DNA of 64,000 nucleotides, from positions 74,382,676-74,446,675 of the forward strand of contig CM043969.1 in NCBI GenBank assembly GCA_014529385.2, in the 5' to 3' direction. Source of the stretch: Adiantum capillus-veneris (taxonomy: Eukaryota > Streptophyta > Polypodiopsida > Polypodiales > Pteridaceae). The notes beneath the pieces are model-generated. The model saw nothing but the letters and a program-made list of their open reading frames with translations. It had not been told where the DNA came from and made no database searches. Of this stretch, positions 11,274-23,013 are shown in pieces. The position numbers and the translations under genes were made by a program. Position 1 is the first letter of the stretch. Each line of letters starts with the position of its first letter.

Positions 11274-11693
11274 GTGAAGAAAGCTTTGCTTTGCTTTCAA
11301 GAATATATCAAGAGATATCTTGTGCGAGAGTTACTGCAAGAAGCACGACTATTAGTTCTCTTCATAGAGGTCTTGAGAAATGAAACTCTCAAAAAGGATT
11401 TACACTTGAAGGTGTGTGCCACATTTGAACAAGTCACAATGGAAGTGTTGTATCTAGTTAACAACTACAAGATGTATGGAGAGGTGTCTAAGGACGTGGA
11501 CACAACCACCAATAGTACCTCTTCAACCATCAGTAAGTCACTAACAAAGCAAAATGCTCCTACTTCAATCACACAAAATGTTGATCAAGTAGTCACGGAG
11601 GTGATTCGAAGGATGAACCAAGCTTATCGCTCGACAGAATCCCAATTTAACACCATCAATAGCCACATGCAGCAAATGTTCCAAGAGAGTTAA
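11274..11693 (+). other. Gag capsid C-terminal region (fossil)
   Basis: An open stretch of 139 codons carries ALLCFQEYIKRYLVRELL, FIEVLRNETLKKDLHLK and ITQNVDQVVTEVIRRMNQAY. The same blocks recur on the minus strand at 15960-16704 (VPNVDQVVQEVVRRINQGY) and 61900-62187 (FIQGLRNTDLQKDLHMK). This is the helical capsid end plus a polar linker of this retrotransposon family. It belongs to the 10.0-14.2 kb element. Confidence 0.75.
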
Positions 11694-11847
11694 AGTGGTG
11701 TGAAATTGAGAATAAGTACACCAACCATGACACAAATGTGTGGTTTTATAATTAGAATTATCGGAGAGAAAGATTGTATGGACCTCTAGTGGTGCAACAA
11801 TTGCCACCACCTCCGAGGTACCAGATAGGACCGACAATGTAGTACAA

Positions 11848-12034
11848 GGGGAGACAAACCACAACCTATGTTAGGCCAACAACCACCTTTACCTCAAGAC
11901 AATCAAGCTATTGTTTGATACATACAGTCGGTACAACCCAAGGGGGAGACAAACCACAACCTATGTTGGGCCAACAACCACCTTTACCTCAAGACAATCA
12001 AGCTATTGTTTGATACATATAGCAGGTAGAACCA
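11848..12034. repeat. Two-copy tandem duplication, period 95 bp
   Basis: GGGGAGACAAACCACAACCT begins at 11848 and again at 11943, with near-identical text through ATTGTTTGATACATA. It lies in the linker between capsid and zinc knuckles of the fossil gag. Confidence 0.9.
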
Positions 12035-12239
12035 CTCATAAATCATCCAATGAAGCTGCCAACTATTTATTATGCGGAGCCTGTAGAAACTCATATGAGA
12101 GGTCCCAAGGGAGTAGCATATACCACTGAGGACTGTCCTTTTTGGGCAAGCACAAATGAGGCTACCAAACCTTCCTATGTGGCTCAAACAATGAGAAATC
12201 AGAATGCAATGGACAAAAACATGCTCATGTTCATAGCAA

Positions 12240-12365
12240 ACCAATGTGGAGGTAACCATTGGATATGCGTTTGTCCACACAAGGGCAAGAGAACTAAAAT
12301 ATTTGGATTTTGTGAGGGCTGTGAAAAATAACACTTGATCCAACATTGTGCGAAGAACCCAAAAG
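12240..12365 (+). other. Zinc-knuckle cluster of fossil gag
   Basis: Cys/His-rich text QCGGNHWICVCPH is followed by CEGCEKxHLIQHC and AKNPKD. The same two-knuckle layout with a closing CPKxPx is visible in the copies at 15.8-16.2 kb and 61.3-61.4 kb. It would have bound RNA. Confidence 0.6.
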
Positions 12366-12482
12366 ACACGAAGAAAGGCAATTGTGAATGTCATTGGGAT
12401 TTTACCTTATTCTAGAAGATATGAGTCAAAGACAATCGTTCCTAATTAGTTGGTAACTAGAGCTCAAGCTTAGGAAACAGCT

Positions 12483-12552
12483 AAAAGGACACCAAACATA
12501 GACAAGCCAAAACAACTAAAAGGACACCAAACATAGACAAGCCAACAAACGA
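12483..12552. repeat. Two-copy tandem duplication, period 35 bp
   Basis: AAAAGGACACCAAACATAGA begins at 12483 and again at 12518, and the copies are almost identical. It lies between the gag and RT regions of the fossil element. Confidence 0.9.
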
Positions 12553-13204
12553 TGAAGAGTTTCATGACTCGCGGAGTGATGAACTGGGAAATGATATTGA
12601 GGATGAGCTCTTGAGTAGCTCAGAAAACGAACGCACACCGAAACAAAACGAGGTAATCTTGTATGACTTTTCCAAGTAAAAATTGAGAAGACAAAGGAGA
12701 TTCCAGACAAAACAAGTGGGAAAACAACAAAACAGACATGAGAAACCAATGCCACAATTGATGAGGAGCAAAATACAGCATATCATGCTTGTGGGAGGCG
12801 ATGACTGTGTCTGAAACAAAATCACACAAAAACTATTGAAGTTAGCATCCCTATAGACAAACCCAAAGAAGCAAAGCAAAAAGAAACCCAAGACCCAAAA
12901 CATCAACAAGAATGTCCAAAACTAAACAAAAACGTGATTATCAAAAGTTAAAATAGACTTTGAAGAAAGAAGTGTGGGCAACGGAGATGGAAAGTGAAGA
13001 GGAGTCCAACACTAAGAAATTTGACGCACCCTCTCACTATAAAAAATACACCATCCATGACAAAAAAATTATGATTCAACAACCAATGAGGGAGCTCAAG
13101 GACTATCCAAACTAGGGGAAGGACTAAAACATGCTTACATAGCCATGGATCTCACTGAAGAGGAAGAGCAACTTTTAATAGCTACTCTCAAATAGTATAG
13201 AGAT

Positions 13205-13690
13205 GTGTTTGCTTGATCATACAAGGATCTTAAGGGAGTAGACCCAAGCATATGTAAGCACACAATACCCCTTAAAAGTGATGCTACGCCACACATACAA
13301 TGTCCCTATACTTAAAATGAGACATTTGCGAAGAAAATCAAAGAAGAGATAGACAATCTTGAAGAGGTAGAGTTTATCTACGAGATAAAACACACGAAAT
13401 GGGTGTCACCTATTGTGGTAGTGCCTAAAAAAGAATGGAAAATTTGTGTGTTTGCTTGATCATACAAGGATCTTAAGGGAGTAGACCCAAGCATATGTAA
13501 GCACACAATACCCCTTAAAAGTGATGCTATGCCACACATACAATGTCCCTATACTTAAAATGAGACATTTGCGAAGAAAATCAAAGAAGAGATATTCAAT
13601 CTTGAAGAGGTAGAGTTTATCTACGAGATAAAACACACGAAATGGGTGTCACCTATTGTGGTAGTGCCCAAAAAGAATGGAAAATTTGTG
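13205..13690. repeat. Two-copy tandem duplication, period 243 bp
   Basis: GTTTGCTTGATCATACAAGG occurs at about 13207 and 13450. The two units stay almost identical to the shared AAGAATGGAAAATTTGTGTG at their ends (about 13445 and 13687), with only a few differences. The junction lies in a GTGTG run. The duplication falls at the start of the fossil RT region and is much younger than the element. Confidence 0.92.
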
Positions 13691-14401
13691 TGTGTGTGTG
13701 TGCATCTAAAGTAGGTAAATGCTGCCATATAATAGACAACTATCCCTTACCCATCACAAATCATGTAATTGAGAGAGTTGCAGACAAGGAATCTTACATC
13801 TTTCTTGATGGATTTTTGGGATATAAACAGCTCATGATAAATCATGAGGATCATTACAAAATAGGATTTGCAATAGAATGAGATATATTTGCTTATCGGG
13901 TGATGTCGTTCATCTTGACCAATGCACCTGCCACATTCCAAAGGCTAATGAATCATGCATTCAAAAAATATTTAATACAATTCTTAGAAATTTATATGGA
14001 TGAAATGTGTGTGTATTCTCTATTGAGGAACAAACATGTTGAGTACTTGAAGAAGATCTTTAAAACGTGTAGAACTTATTGTAGCTATTTAAATCCTAAA
14101 AAATGTGTCTTTATGACAAGACAAGGAAAGATTCTAGGACACATTGTGTCTAAAAATGGCATTTCCACATATCTTGAGAAGATACAAATTATTATGTCTC
14201 TTCCAAGACCTACCAAAGTTAGAGAGGAACAGATCTTGAAGTTTGATGAAGATTGGTTGAAGGTAAAATTGACTTGTGAGGTTAATCAACTTCAGTGTTT
14301 GCTTTAGATTTACCTTTTTCCGTGATGGTTGGTTGTTTCTTTTCATGATGGACTTGATGTGCTTCTGAGACTACATATGTTGTTGTCGCTACAATTTTTG
14401 G

Positions 14402-14725
14402 TTATTGTTGAATGGAGATGTTTATCCAGCTTTTGGTCAAGACCAAATTCTCTTTGATGTGATGGGAGTTGATGATGTAGAAGGTGTCCTTAAACTTCTG
14501 GGTACTCAACTTTAGTACAGCTTTGGCCACACCAAAGCTAGAAATCAACGTTTTAGAATTTGTGTTTACTTTTTCCTCTAGCTCTTTGATTGGTGATTTT
14601 TCCATCATTATCCAAGTGTCATAAGACATTAGATTCTTTGTGGCATAAGGATCTATCACAGCTGAACATGTGATTTTGAGTCTTATTTCTCCACATATGC
14701 TAAATTTAATTGTTGTAGGAGACAA
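14402..14725 (-). other. Aspartic-protease region of fossil element
   Basis: A minus-strand stretch reads AVIDPYATKNLMSYDTWI, then GVAKAVLKLSTQKFKDTFYI, then HHIKENLVLTKSWI. This is the clan AA retropepsin layout in plant Ty3 elements: an Asp loop with ATxNxxS, a flap-like strand and a final IxxNLxLxxSW block. It would have processed the polyprotein. Confidence 0.6.
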
Positions 14726-15789
14726 TGATCTATTTTCATATCATTGTTCTTCTCTTGAGCTTGAGTTTGTTGAACATCTGATGTGGAACTCGAAAACACA
14801 ACTTCTTCATTGCATTGTATAGGATAAGACATCAATTCATGAAGGCTTTTGGTATCCATCATTTTTGGTGTGGCTTTCCACTGAGATGGCACCACTGTAA
14901 CCTCAATTTTGTTTCGTGTTCTCCTATGAAAGATGATAAGGTTTCCAATGCTTCTAGTTTACTCTCCATGGAAGCTTCCATCCCCATATAGAGATTGTAT
15001 ATCTCTAGGGTAGAACTCGTGTTCCATGTTGATTTCAGTGATAGGTGTTGATTGTAAAGTAGCACTACCATCTTTGTGGTTTCTAATTATTTCCCACAAG
15101 GATTGTGGCCACAGCTCATCCACTTCTGGAATAGGTTGTATATCTTGAGACTTGGCTCATCTGTTGTGTTAGCTATCTACTACTCTTGTATCCAATTATT
15201 TGTGCATGTTTTTATCCTCCTTTTCACGTATCAGTACTATTTGTTTGGAAATATTCAATGTTTCTGGCTCCATTAGAGTTGGGCTACCTCTATCAGTAGC
15301 TTGCACATTTCCAATCATTTTGTCTTTGAGTTTTGTACGTGACCCACGTCAAACATATTTGTTCTAATGTTTGGTTTTTTTTTAGCCTTTCCTCGTAGGC
15401 TTGTATCATGTCATCCAAATGCTCATCAACTTTATCTACCTAGACTAACCTCCCGAAGATATTTTAGATGATTTTTCTTTCTCTATTTGTTCCCTATTTT
15501 TGTTTTCTTGTTTTAGCCACTCCCTGGTTTGTTGCACCTTGGTTTCTAGAACAATTTTCTCTTTCAACCTTTTTGCTTTCATTTTGTCTCATTTGGTCTT
15601 TCACAATTTTCTTCTAGTCCTTGTTAATATGTTCTCAATGTTCATTTAAACACGCAATTTGGGTTCCTTGACATATTTGTTTTTGGTAGCTTTTTGAGCT
15701 TGAGCTTGACTCATCATATTTATAAGAGTTGTGGGTTCTACCTCAGATCCGCTTGAAGAAGGGAGCACTCCTGCAATGTTCATTGTTGC

Positions 15790-16200
15790 TTTCCATTTAT
15801 TTTTTGGATGTTTTGGACAATCACAAATCAGGTATATAATAGCACATTTCAAACAATATCCAAATATCTCAACGTTCTTTGTCTGATGAGGAAAATTTCT
15901 TCGCCAATTGTTGCCTCCATGCTCATAGCATGGTCCTATTTGTTGCAGAGTTGGTGGTGCTACGAATGGATGTTCTGTCTGGAGAGAATTGTCTTTGATC
16001 TATACTCTTGATTGGCTATGAACATCAAGGTGTTCCCGTCCATGGGATAATGATTTCTTAAAGGTTGTAGCACATGATGGTTGAGTGTAGTTGACTTACC
16101 ATCATTAAGAAGAAGTGGTTGTTTCCCTAGCATACATTGTGATCTCGGTTGAGTGTTACACCATGAGGTAGTATGATCCCCTCCACAAGTCTCACATTTC
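15790..16200 (-). other. Zinc-knuckle cluster of fossil gag
   Basis: CETCGGDHTTSWC at 16196-16158 has the C-x2-C-x3-H-x4-C spacing that some plant Ty3 gags use instead of the standard x4. A second motif, KCAIIYLICDCPKHPKNK, follows at about 15852-15790. The block between, with NTLMFIANQ, is also present in the plus-strand copy (NMLMFIANQ at about 12220). Confidence 0.65.
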
Positions 16201-16788
16201 TTCAATTGAGGATGTTGTACATTTTGATTCTGTTTATAGCCTTGGTTTATTCTCCTCACCACTTCTTGGACCACTTGATCAACATTTGGCACAATAGGAG
16301 TTTGAAAATCTTGCTTTGTTGTGTATTTTCTCATCATAGAAGAGACACTACTCATAGCATTGTTTCCATCATCCGTCACCTCTCCGTAGGCGTTGCAATC
16401 GTCAAAGATATAGAGCTTCTCTAGTGACTTGCTCAAACATTGTGCATGCTTTTAAATGTAGGTCTTTTTTGAGAGTCTTGTTTCTCAAGCCCTCTATGAG
16501 GAGAACTTATAATCTCTCATCATGTTGTAACTCTCGTGTGGGACACCTCTCTATGTACTGTTTGAAGACAAGCAAAGCTCCCTTCACTTTTTTGTTCTCT
16601 TTTTTTTTTTTAAGTGTAGATTTACAACGTGTTGTGCTTGATCCCCCTTTTGGAGAACTCCTCTGCAAATTTGTGCAAGAGTTTTTGTATGTGTGGAAAA
16701 TCATCTTTCTTTAATGGTTGGAACCACATCAAGACTGTTCCTTCCAATGTCAACCCAGATCCTTCATACTAGGTGTGGAAACCTACAA

Positions 16789-16941
<153 letters not shown>

Positions 16942-17089
16942 CATACTTGTTTAAAGAGTAAGACATGAGCATATGGATCCCCTGACCCATTGTACTTTGT
17001 CTTGACACATTTTGCCACTTCAAATGGTCTCATTTGTTGTTTTTCATTGGACAATCTAACCGATTTGTGGTCTCTTGGAAATATGTCGC

Positions 17090-17530
17090 TCACTCTCTGT
17101 TCTCGTCTTGGAGAAAATCTTGGTGGAATCCTCTTTGACATATGCTCAGGCCTCCTATTTGGCTGAAAGTAGGTAGAGATTGGAGTACCCTTATATGCAC
17201 ACCTTCTAGGTCAATTGGATCAATATGTTTGTACTCGTATCCATACTTATCTACAATCAAAATTTGCACTCCTTCGGCATCTGTATACGTGAATGCATAG
17301 AGGTTCTTATGGTCTATCAACTCTCCAACATTGGGTTCTACACACTTGTAGAAGGTATGTGGATCCCTGTTTGTGAATCTATACAAGCCCTCATGATCGT
17401 AATCTATTGGAGCTTCGATGGTTTCATTAGTTTTGATGAAACTCACATTGGGTTTGTTAATCAGTGAATGCCACTTCTCTAGATGCATCTTTGAGTTGAG
17501 TAGAAAACCTGGTGGTGGATGATTTGTCAT
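17090..17530 (-). other. Leader protein region of fossil element
   Basis: A 146-codon minus-strand stretch lies upstream of gag. Its blocks KCVEPNVGELI and IVDKYGYEYKHIDPIDLE correspond to KCGEPNIGELM at about 10440 and to YVDKYGCEYEPILPRDVE at about 63180. I do not know a named domain for it. Its position and its presence in all three family members suggest a conserved N-terminal part of gag. Confidence 0.55.
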
Positions 17531-17809
17531 GGTTAAGGCTCACTCAAAACTCTCAGTATATTATTTGATAGGCCCACCTTGGCTTAGTGCAACTTATCCT
17601 TTTTGTCCCTAGTCAGGTCCCTCAGAACTTAGGTCTTTGGAGCTCTTTGGTCTCTTGAAAATATCTTTGGATCCTATTGCTCACAAGCTTTTCTCCAGAC
17701 TTTACTTGACTCAATTTGGAGCTGTGTATCAAGAGATATAGCAATTTTGGTGAACTACACTTGAAACAACACTCAAAACAGTGTCAAGACCGACACAAGA
17801 ATTTTGGCT
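17531..17809. other. Junction with no recognised feature
   Basis: A pyrimidine-rich stretch lies between the leader of the minus-strand element and the RNase H fragment that follows. No LTR end was found. Confidence 0.4.
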
Positions 17810-18127
17810 TGTATCTTGGTCTCGAAAAGCTGTTTTTTGCTCAAACTCAGACCATCAAAGTCTCAAGTATTCCATGACGCAAACAAAGCTTTCCGACAAA
17901 CAAATGAGGTGGGAAAATTTTCTTTCACAATTTAATTTCTACATTGCTCACATTGCTAGTAAGCACAATCAAGTGGCTGATGCACTTTTGCAATGACCAA
18001 AAGTTAATGTTGTGTCGATAGAAACTCACAATGATCTATCTTCTATGATAGATGAGTATGCTACTGACCTTGAATTTAAAGATATAATGTCGGCCCTTGC
18101 TTTGAGAAGAAAGAGGAACCATTCACC

Positions 18128-18952
18128 TTGCAGGATGGTTATCTTCTCCATGGAAATAGACTAGGTGTTACCCACTCCCTTCGTGAGAAAGTCATGTATG
18201 AATCCCATGCCCCTCCCTATGTGGGGCATACAGGCATTCAACCCACTCTTCGAGGAGTAGAGACGTACTTTTATTGGCCTACCATGAAAGTGGACATACA
18301 AGAGTATGTTTCAAAATGTGTAGTATGCCAAAAGACCAAGTATGATGGAGGGAAGCAACCTGGATTACTCCAGCCATTGCCAATTCCTAATTCACCATGG
18401 GAGAGTATATCCATGCATTTTTTCTTTGGATTACCAAAATCTATCCATGGGAATATGGGAATATGGACAATAGTCGACAGGTTTAGCAAGCAAGCACACT
18501 TTATCCCTGTCAAGAATACTATTAAGGCACACCAAATGGAAACTCTCTTCATATCACAGATTTTCAAACACCATGGATTGCCAACATCCATCATGTCAGA
18601 TAGAGATCCTAGAATGAGCAGTAATTTTTGGAAAGGTCTCTTCGAAAATCTAGGTACAAGATTGAATTTCTCTTTGGCCTATCACCCACAAACGGATGGC
18701 CAAAGTGAGATAGCCAATCTTACAATTCTTGATCTACTAAAGACCTATGTTACAGAAGTATATCAACGCTCACAATGGGAAAAGTACTTACCTCTTGTAG
18801 AGTATGTGTATAATAATACTATCCATACTTCTACGGGAAAATCACCTTTCAAAATCATAGAAGGAAGACCTAAAAGTCCCTTGCTATTTAAAGTACATGG
18901 GAAGATCTTCGCTGCCAATGAGTATAGCCATGACCTGCAAACATATTTTTAA
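18128..18952 (+). other. Integrase of fossil chromovirus
   Basis: The zinc-binding His-His-Cys-Cys region is visible as HAPPYVGHTGIQ and SKCVVCQKTK. The catalytic Asp-Asp-Glu core appears as WTIVDRFSKQAHF, IMSDRDPRMSS and HPQTDGQSEIAN, followed by GKSPFKIIEG. The layout is that of plant Ty3/gypsy integrases, which insert the cDNA into the chromosome. Confidence 0.88.
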
Positions 18953-19159
18953 AAGATTAAGGAGGCTATATCCATCTCCCAACTAAGGAAAAAAGCTGTT
19001 GTTGACAAGCACAGAAGGGCCTTAACATTCAAAGAAAATGATTGGGTCTTACTTAAGTTTCCTAAGGCTTGATTGAGGCAAACGATGGGCAAAAATCCTA
19101 CAGGCCATCAAAATTATTATGCTAAATTAACAAAAAGACACTAAGGTCCTTTTCAAATT

Positions 19160-19495
19160 TTGAAGCCAATCAATGAGGTAACTTATCAACTCAAGTTACC
19201 TAACCATTGGCTCATACACAATGCTTTTCATGTGAGCCTACTCAAGCCCTACAAAGGAGAGCTTCCGAATGAACCAATTATTGAAGACCCTCCCGAAATC
19301 GAAGATCAAGAAGAGGTACTACAACCCAAAGATATCCTTCGGCATGAAGACAAGGTACTACGACATGGTAAGATTATCCGACGGTATCTTATTAAGTTCA
19401 AAAATTATCCTTTTGAAGATGCTAGATGGATGCAAGGAATCCAGCTTAAGGATAGTATGAACCTTGTCAATGCTTACAATGCTACGTTAGAGTAA
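19160..19495 (+). other. Integrase C-terminus with chromodomain (fossil)
   Basis: [20 protein letters not shown] followed by LLKPYKGE is the conserved pre-chromodomain segment. [20 protein letters not shown] and the following [10 protein letters not shown] form the chromodomain, which in chromoviruses steers insertion into particular chromatin. Stop at about 19493. Confidence 0.8.
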
Positions 19496-19852
19496 CCAAA
19501 TGTACATGTTTCTTTTAAATGATTAATGTTTTTGTCTTATAAGACTAATTCTCTTTTTATTGTGCACAAATTTAAGTAGTATGCATACTAAGAATCATGT
19601 TTGGGATGACGACGTCTTTCAAACACCATGTAGAATTTGTCAATCTACTTGGGAGGATGAAATGGACTAAAGAGCAGATGTACTTGCGGTAGCTATGTCT
19701 CCCAAGCATCAAATGGATTATTCATCCATCTTGGAATGATGTCGTAGGGTAAAAAGGTATCCTCTACCCGCTAAGACAAATTGACTAATGACTATGACTT
19801 TATCTCTTTTACTTCATAGTCGAGGACGACTATGATTTCAAGAGAGAGGTAA
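19496..19852 (+). other. 3' untranslated part and polypurine tract of the chromovirus
   Basis: No coding content. The purine run AAGAGAGAGG at 19841-19850 lies directly before the LTR start and is the likely plus-strand priming tract. Confidence 0.6.
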
Positions 19853-20770
19853 TGTCATTAAATATCTAATATCGAACCAACCCAAATGATTTTCTCATAT
19901 TAAACTAATCATTTAATATGGGATAATAAACAAGAACAAGAGTTAGAATATAGACATGTGCTTACGGATATATCTCAACACGGGGAGAGGGGTCCAATGA
20001 GCCTGCAGCATGTGGAAACGTCTCCACTCGCCCAAACCAAGGAGGGGGGGTGCTAGGGGGATATACACCATCACACACTCATTTGAGACCATTCTCTATT
20101 GGTGAAAGTTGAGGAACAACACCTCCTTCTCCAAGCTTGTGAGAGTGAAAGCCTACACCAACACTCTTGGCTATGGAATGCAAATCCAACCAAGATCCAT
20201 GCTTCAATGCTTAAGCTAGACATCTTCTCCATCTCCATTACTATGCTATTATGTATGCTAGCAAGAAGAGTAATGATAAGTGAAGAACTACTTCTTTCTC
20301 CTATGGAATGTTTCTTCTTCCTCTTCCCTATCCTCATTCCCCGCTAGCTTTCTCCACCTTCAAAGGTGTTTGAGGCCTTGGGACTGAGGCTTGGGATAGT
20401 TAATGCTTTCTTCAAGTTTATGTTATGTTTGTGATGCATGAGGCTTTCCATCTTCATTGCATCACCTAGGTCACAAGGAACACAAAGATTGTATTGTACC
20501 AAGTCTCTCTTGATGGGAGAAACTATAATACAAATGCCTATTGGAGGGGGGACCGGCTCCATATGAATCCGGTCCTCAACTATTGTCATGTTCTCTAAAT
20601 TCTCTCTCTCTTGCAAAAGTATTGTTCATGCCAAGTTAACTAAGTACCATGTTTATGTTGCTACCATCAACTAAGTTCACCCGCTATGTTCACAAAGTAA
20701 TCTCTTAAAAGTGCTTCACCTAATTTCCTAATTCCGCTACTTCCAAAGTTCATAGGCAATTTCCATTGCA
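19853..20770 (+). repeat. 3' LTR of the 17.8-20.8 kb chromovirus
   Basis: It starts TGTCATTAAATATCTAATAT and ends AATTTCCATTGCA, about 918 bp. The block GGAGGGGGGACCGGCTCCAT (about 20545) recurs with small changes at about 22445, 59350 and 60765, marking four LTRs of one family. The motif GCTATGGAATGCAAATCCA near 20165 recurs at about 60390. Confidence 0.82.
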
Positions 20771-20771
20771 C

Positions 20772-21069
20772 ACCAAGTCTTGAAGGTAGATGCATCCAGC
20801 ATCACCAGTCATCCATGCTAACCAAGCCTTGGGAGTGGGTGCTTCAAAGATCCAAACACTTGGCCAATCTTACCAAGTCTTGAAGGTAGATGCATCCAAT
20901 ATCACCACTCATCTATGCTAACCAAGTCTTGGGAGGTGGGTGCATCAAATATCCACCACTTGGTCATTTTAAAACACTATCGGTAGGTGGGTGCATCCAA
21001 GATCCACCACAGCCATTCTAATGATGTCTTGAAGTTGGGTTCATCAAAGGCCATTTTAACCAAGTCTTG
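20772..21069. repeat. Minisatellite between two LTRs, unit about 50 bp
   Basis: About six units with the core ACCAAGTCTTGGGAGGTGGG, then TGCATC and ATATCCACC. Starts lie near 20772, 20821, 20872, 20922, 20970 and 21021. A higher-order pairing gives a 100-bp period (20772 and 20872). The array begins two bases after one LTR and its last partial unit runs straight into the next LTR. Confidence 0.85.
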
Positions 21070-21429
21070 TGTCATAATAGCTAATATCTAACTCTCCTAA
21101 ATGATTTTCTCATGTTAAACTAATCATTTAATATGGGGAAGTGTCAGGGAGAAAAGTTAGAATATTGGTTAAGCTAGAAGACCGGCCACAATAGGGAAAA
21201 TAGGGATCCAAATGGGGGGACATCTGCAAAAGAGCAAGGTGTAACAATGGGCTTAAAAGACCCTAAGGTTCAACCCATTAAGACTTCCAAAATGCTAAGG
21301 TTCCAAAATTCAAAGGTTGTGTCCAAAGGTCATCAATAGCGAAATTGGATGTTTTGTGTGTGTACCAAAAAAGCCTTCATGCATCCCTACATAGGAGGGG
21401 GCGAGCCCTAGAAGTAGGAGATGAGAGGG

Positions 21430-21477
<48 letters not shown>

Positions 21478-22671
21478 ATAAGCTCCTTTACACAAAGGGA
21501 AAGAGGGACACATGTCAGCTCCCTATCCCAGATGCCCACAAGGTGTACTCATATCCTATTGGATGGCCACGAAGGTGGACCAATGAGAACTAGGCTAGAG
21601 AGTAAATCTAATTTAATTAATTTAAAAACACTTAATAAAAGAACCAATAGGAATTAAGCTCTCTAGAAGACTATTGGACATTCTCCCAAGGGGTCCAATG
21701 AGCATTCAACAACCCAATGGCTTGCCTGATTCCTATTCGCCAGAAAGGGGTCCAATGAGAGTTTAGTTGCATTAGTTAATTACCTAAAACTCTCACAAAA
21801 GGGGAAAGGGGAACACATGTCATAAGGCTATCACTTATCCTGCTTAAATTTTATTGGCTAAGCCTAGCATGGATCAACGGGGAGTCACAATGAGCAAATA
21901 GCAAGAGGGGTCGAACAAGAGAGGGAGGGGGATGATTTTTTAAAGGCATTATTGCATACACACTCACACCAGTCAATGTGTGGAGTAAGAAGACTCTCTC
22001 TCTCCTTCTCAAGCTTTAATGGAAAGCTTATCACCTACTCCAAGCTTGTGAGAAGGGAGGCCTACACCAACAGCTCTTGGATTTGTGATGCAAATCCAAC
22101 CAAGAGCCAACCTTCAATGCATGCTCATCTCTTCCACCATGCTAATTACTAAGCTAAGCTATGCTAATATGAGTGATTATGTGAGGAGATGTACATCTTT
22201 CTCGTAAGACTATTCCTTCTTCCTCTCAATCTACTCTCATACCACGCTAGCTCTCACCATCTTCGAAGTTGTGTGAGGTCTTGGGTCTGAGACCGTGAGG
22301 GAATTGATGTTGTGTTTGATAAGTGTTTTGCTAAGTGCTTAAAGTTTCCATCTTCATTGCACTAGCTAGTATTGAAGGAACACAAAGAATTGTATTGTAA
22401 TATGTCTCTCTTGATGGGAGAAACCATAATACAAAGCCTTTTGGAGGGGGGACCGGCTCCATGTAAATCCGGTCCTCAACTGTTGTCAAAATCTTAAATG
22501 CTCTCTCTTTTGAAGTAGTGTTCATGTTATCTAACTAGGTGTTATACTTTTTGTTGCTCTCTCCACCCAAGCACTCTTGTTATTCTAATTAGGAATCTAT
22601 TCTAATGAAATGCTAACTATGTTCATGTTATTTTCCGCTACACACGAGTTACTAGGACGTTAAATGTTACA
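21070..22671 (+). repeat. 5' LTR of the 21.07-28.06 kb chromovirus
   Basis: It starts TGTCATAATAGCTAATATCT and ends in TTAAATGTTACA, directly before the primer site; about 1.6 kb. It holds an (AC)22 microsatellite. It shares the GGGGGGACCGGCTCCAT block with three other LTRs in the window. Its 3' half matches the LTR fragment at 58668-59577 closely. Confidence 0.87.
21432..21475. repeat. (AC)22 microsatellite in LTR
   Basis: Uninterrupted dinucleotide run in the U3 part of the 5' LTR. Frames across it encode only Thr-His or Cys-Val repeats. Confidence 0.97.
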
Positions 22672-22672
22672 T

Positions 22673-22684
22673 TGGTATTAGAGC
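22673..22684 (+). promoter_or_regulatory. Primer-binding site (initiator Met tRNA type)
   Basis: TGGTATTAGAGC followed by CC lies one base after the LTR end. It matches the standard TGGTATCAGAGC at 11 of 12 bases. Confidence 0.88.
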
Positions 22685-22887
22685 CCAAGGTTTCTCTTTT
22701 CTTGCTCAAAAAGAGAGGTCCTCAAGCTAGCTATAAATGGTTGGTATTATTAATTGCATGTGCGTAAGTAGAATAGGGATTTTTCAGCCTTGCAGTGCGT
22801 CTGCCTTCATGTAGATAACGGGGCATCATCGTCGCGATCTATGGTCTTAATAATGGAGTCCTACGAGGCTTGCCTTTGGCTTAACCA

Positions 22888-23013
22888 CTATTGAGCTATT
22901 AGAAGCTTGACAGGAGCCGGTGTTGTTTTGGTGTTTAACGACCCTCTCTTCTATTGAGCTATTAGAAGCTTGACAAGAGCCGGTGTTGTTTTGGTGTTTA
23001 ATGACCCTCTCTT
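22888..23013. repeat. Two-copy tandem duplication, period 63 bp
   Basis: CTATTGAGCTATTAGAAGCT starts at 22888 and at 22951, with the rest of the unit nearly identical. It is in the untranslated leader of the chromovirus. Confidence 0.92.

Larger units (their letters stand above)
9990..14230 (+). mobile_element. Ty3/gypsy element of the leader-gag family, plus-strand copy
   Basis: In order there is a leader protein region (about 10030-10620, with KCGEPNIGELM), a gag capsid region (about 11000-11690, with LTWFQPLN and FSKRGIKHNTISHIYAF), zinc-knuckle clusters (about 12240-12365) and a reverse transcriptase (about 13200-14215, with FILTNAPATFQRLM, FLEIYMDE and KCVFMTRQGKILGHIVS). The region between knuckles and RT is polar and uncharacterised. 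No LTR, RNase H or integrase is seen. Sequence homology to the elements at 14.2-17.5 kb and 61.0-63.9 kb is clear at the protein level. The copy is heavily broken and ends abruptly at about 14230. Confidence 0.7.
17810..20770 (+). mobile_element. Chromovirus (Ty3/gypsy) 3' part with 3' LTR
   Basis: In order there is an RNase H tail (about 17840-17996, with MRWENFLSQFNF and SKHNQVADAL), integrase (about 18190-18940), a chromodomain-type C-terminus (about 19300-19490), an untranslated stretch and the 3' LTR (19853-20770). Everything 5' of RNase H is missing, and the left end is fused to unrelated sequence at about 17810. It is the same family as the element at 21.07-28.06 kb. It has a handful of breaks in its coding parts. 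Confidence 0.85.
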
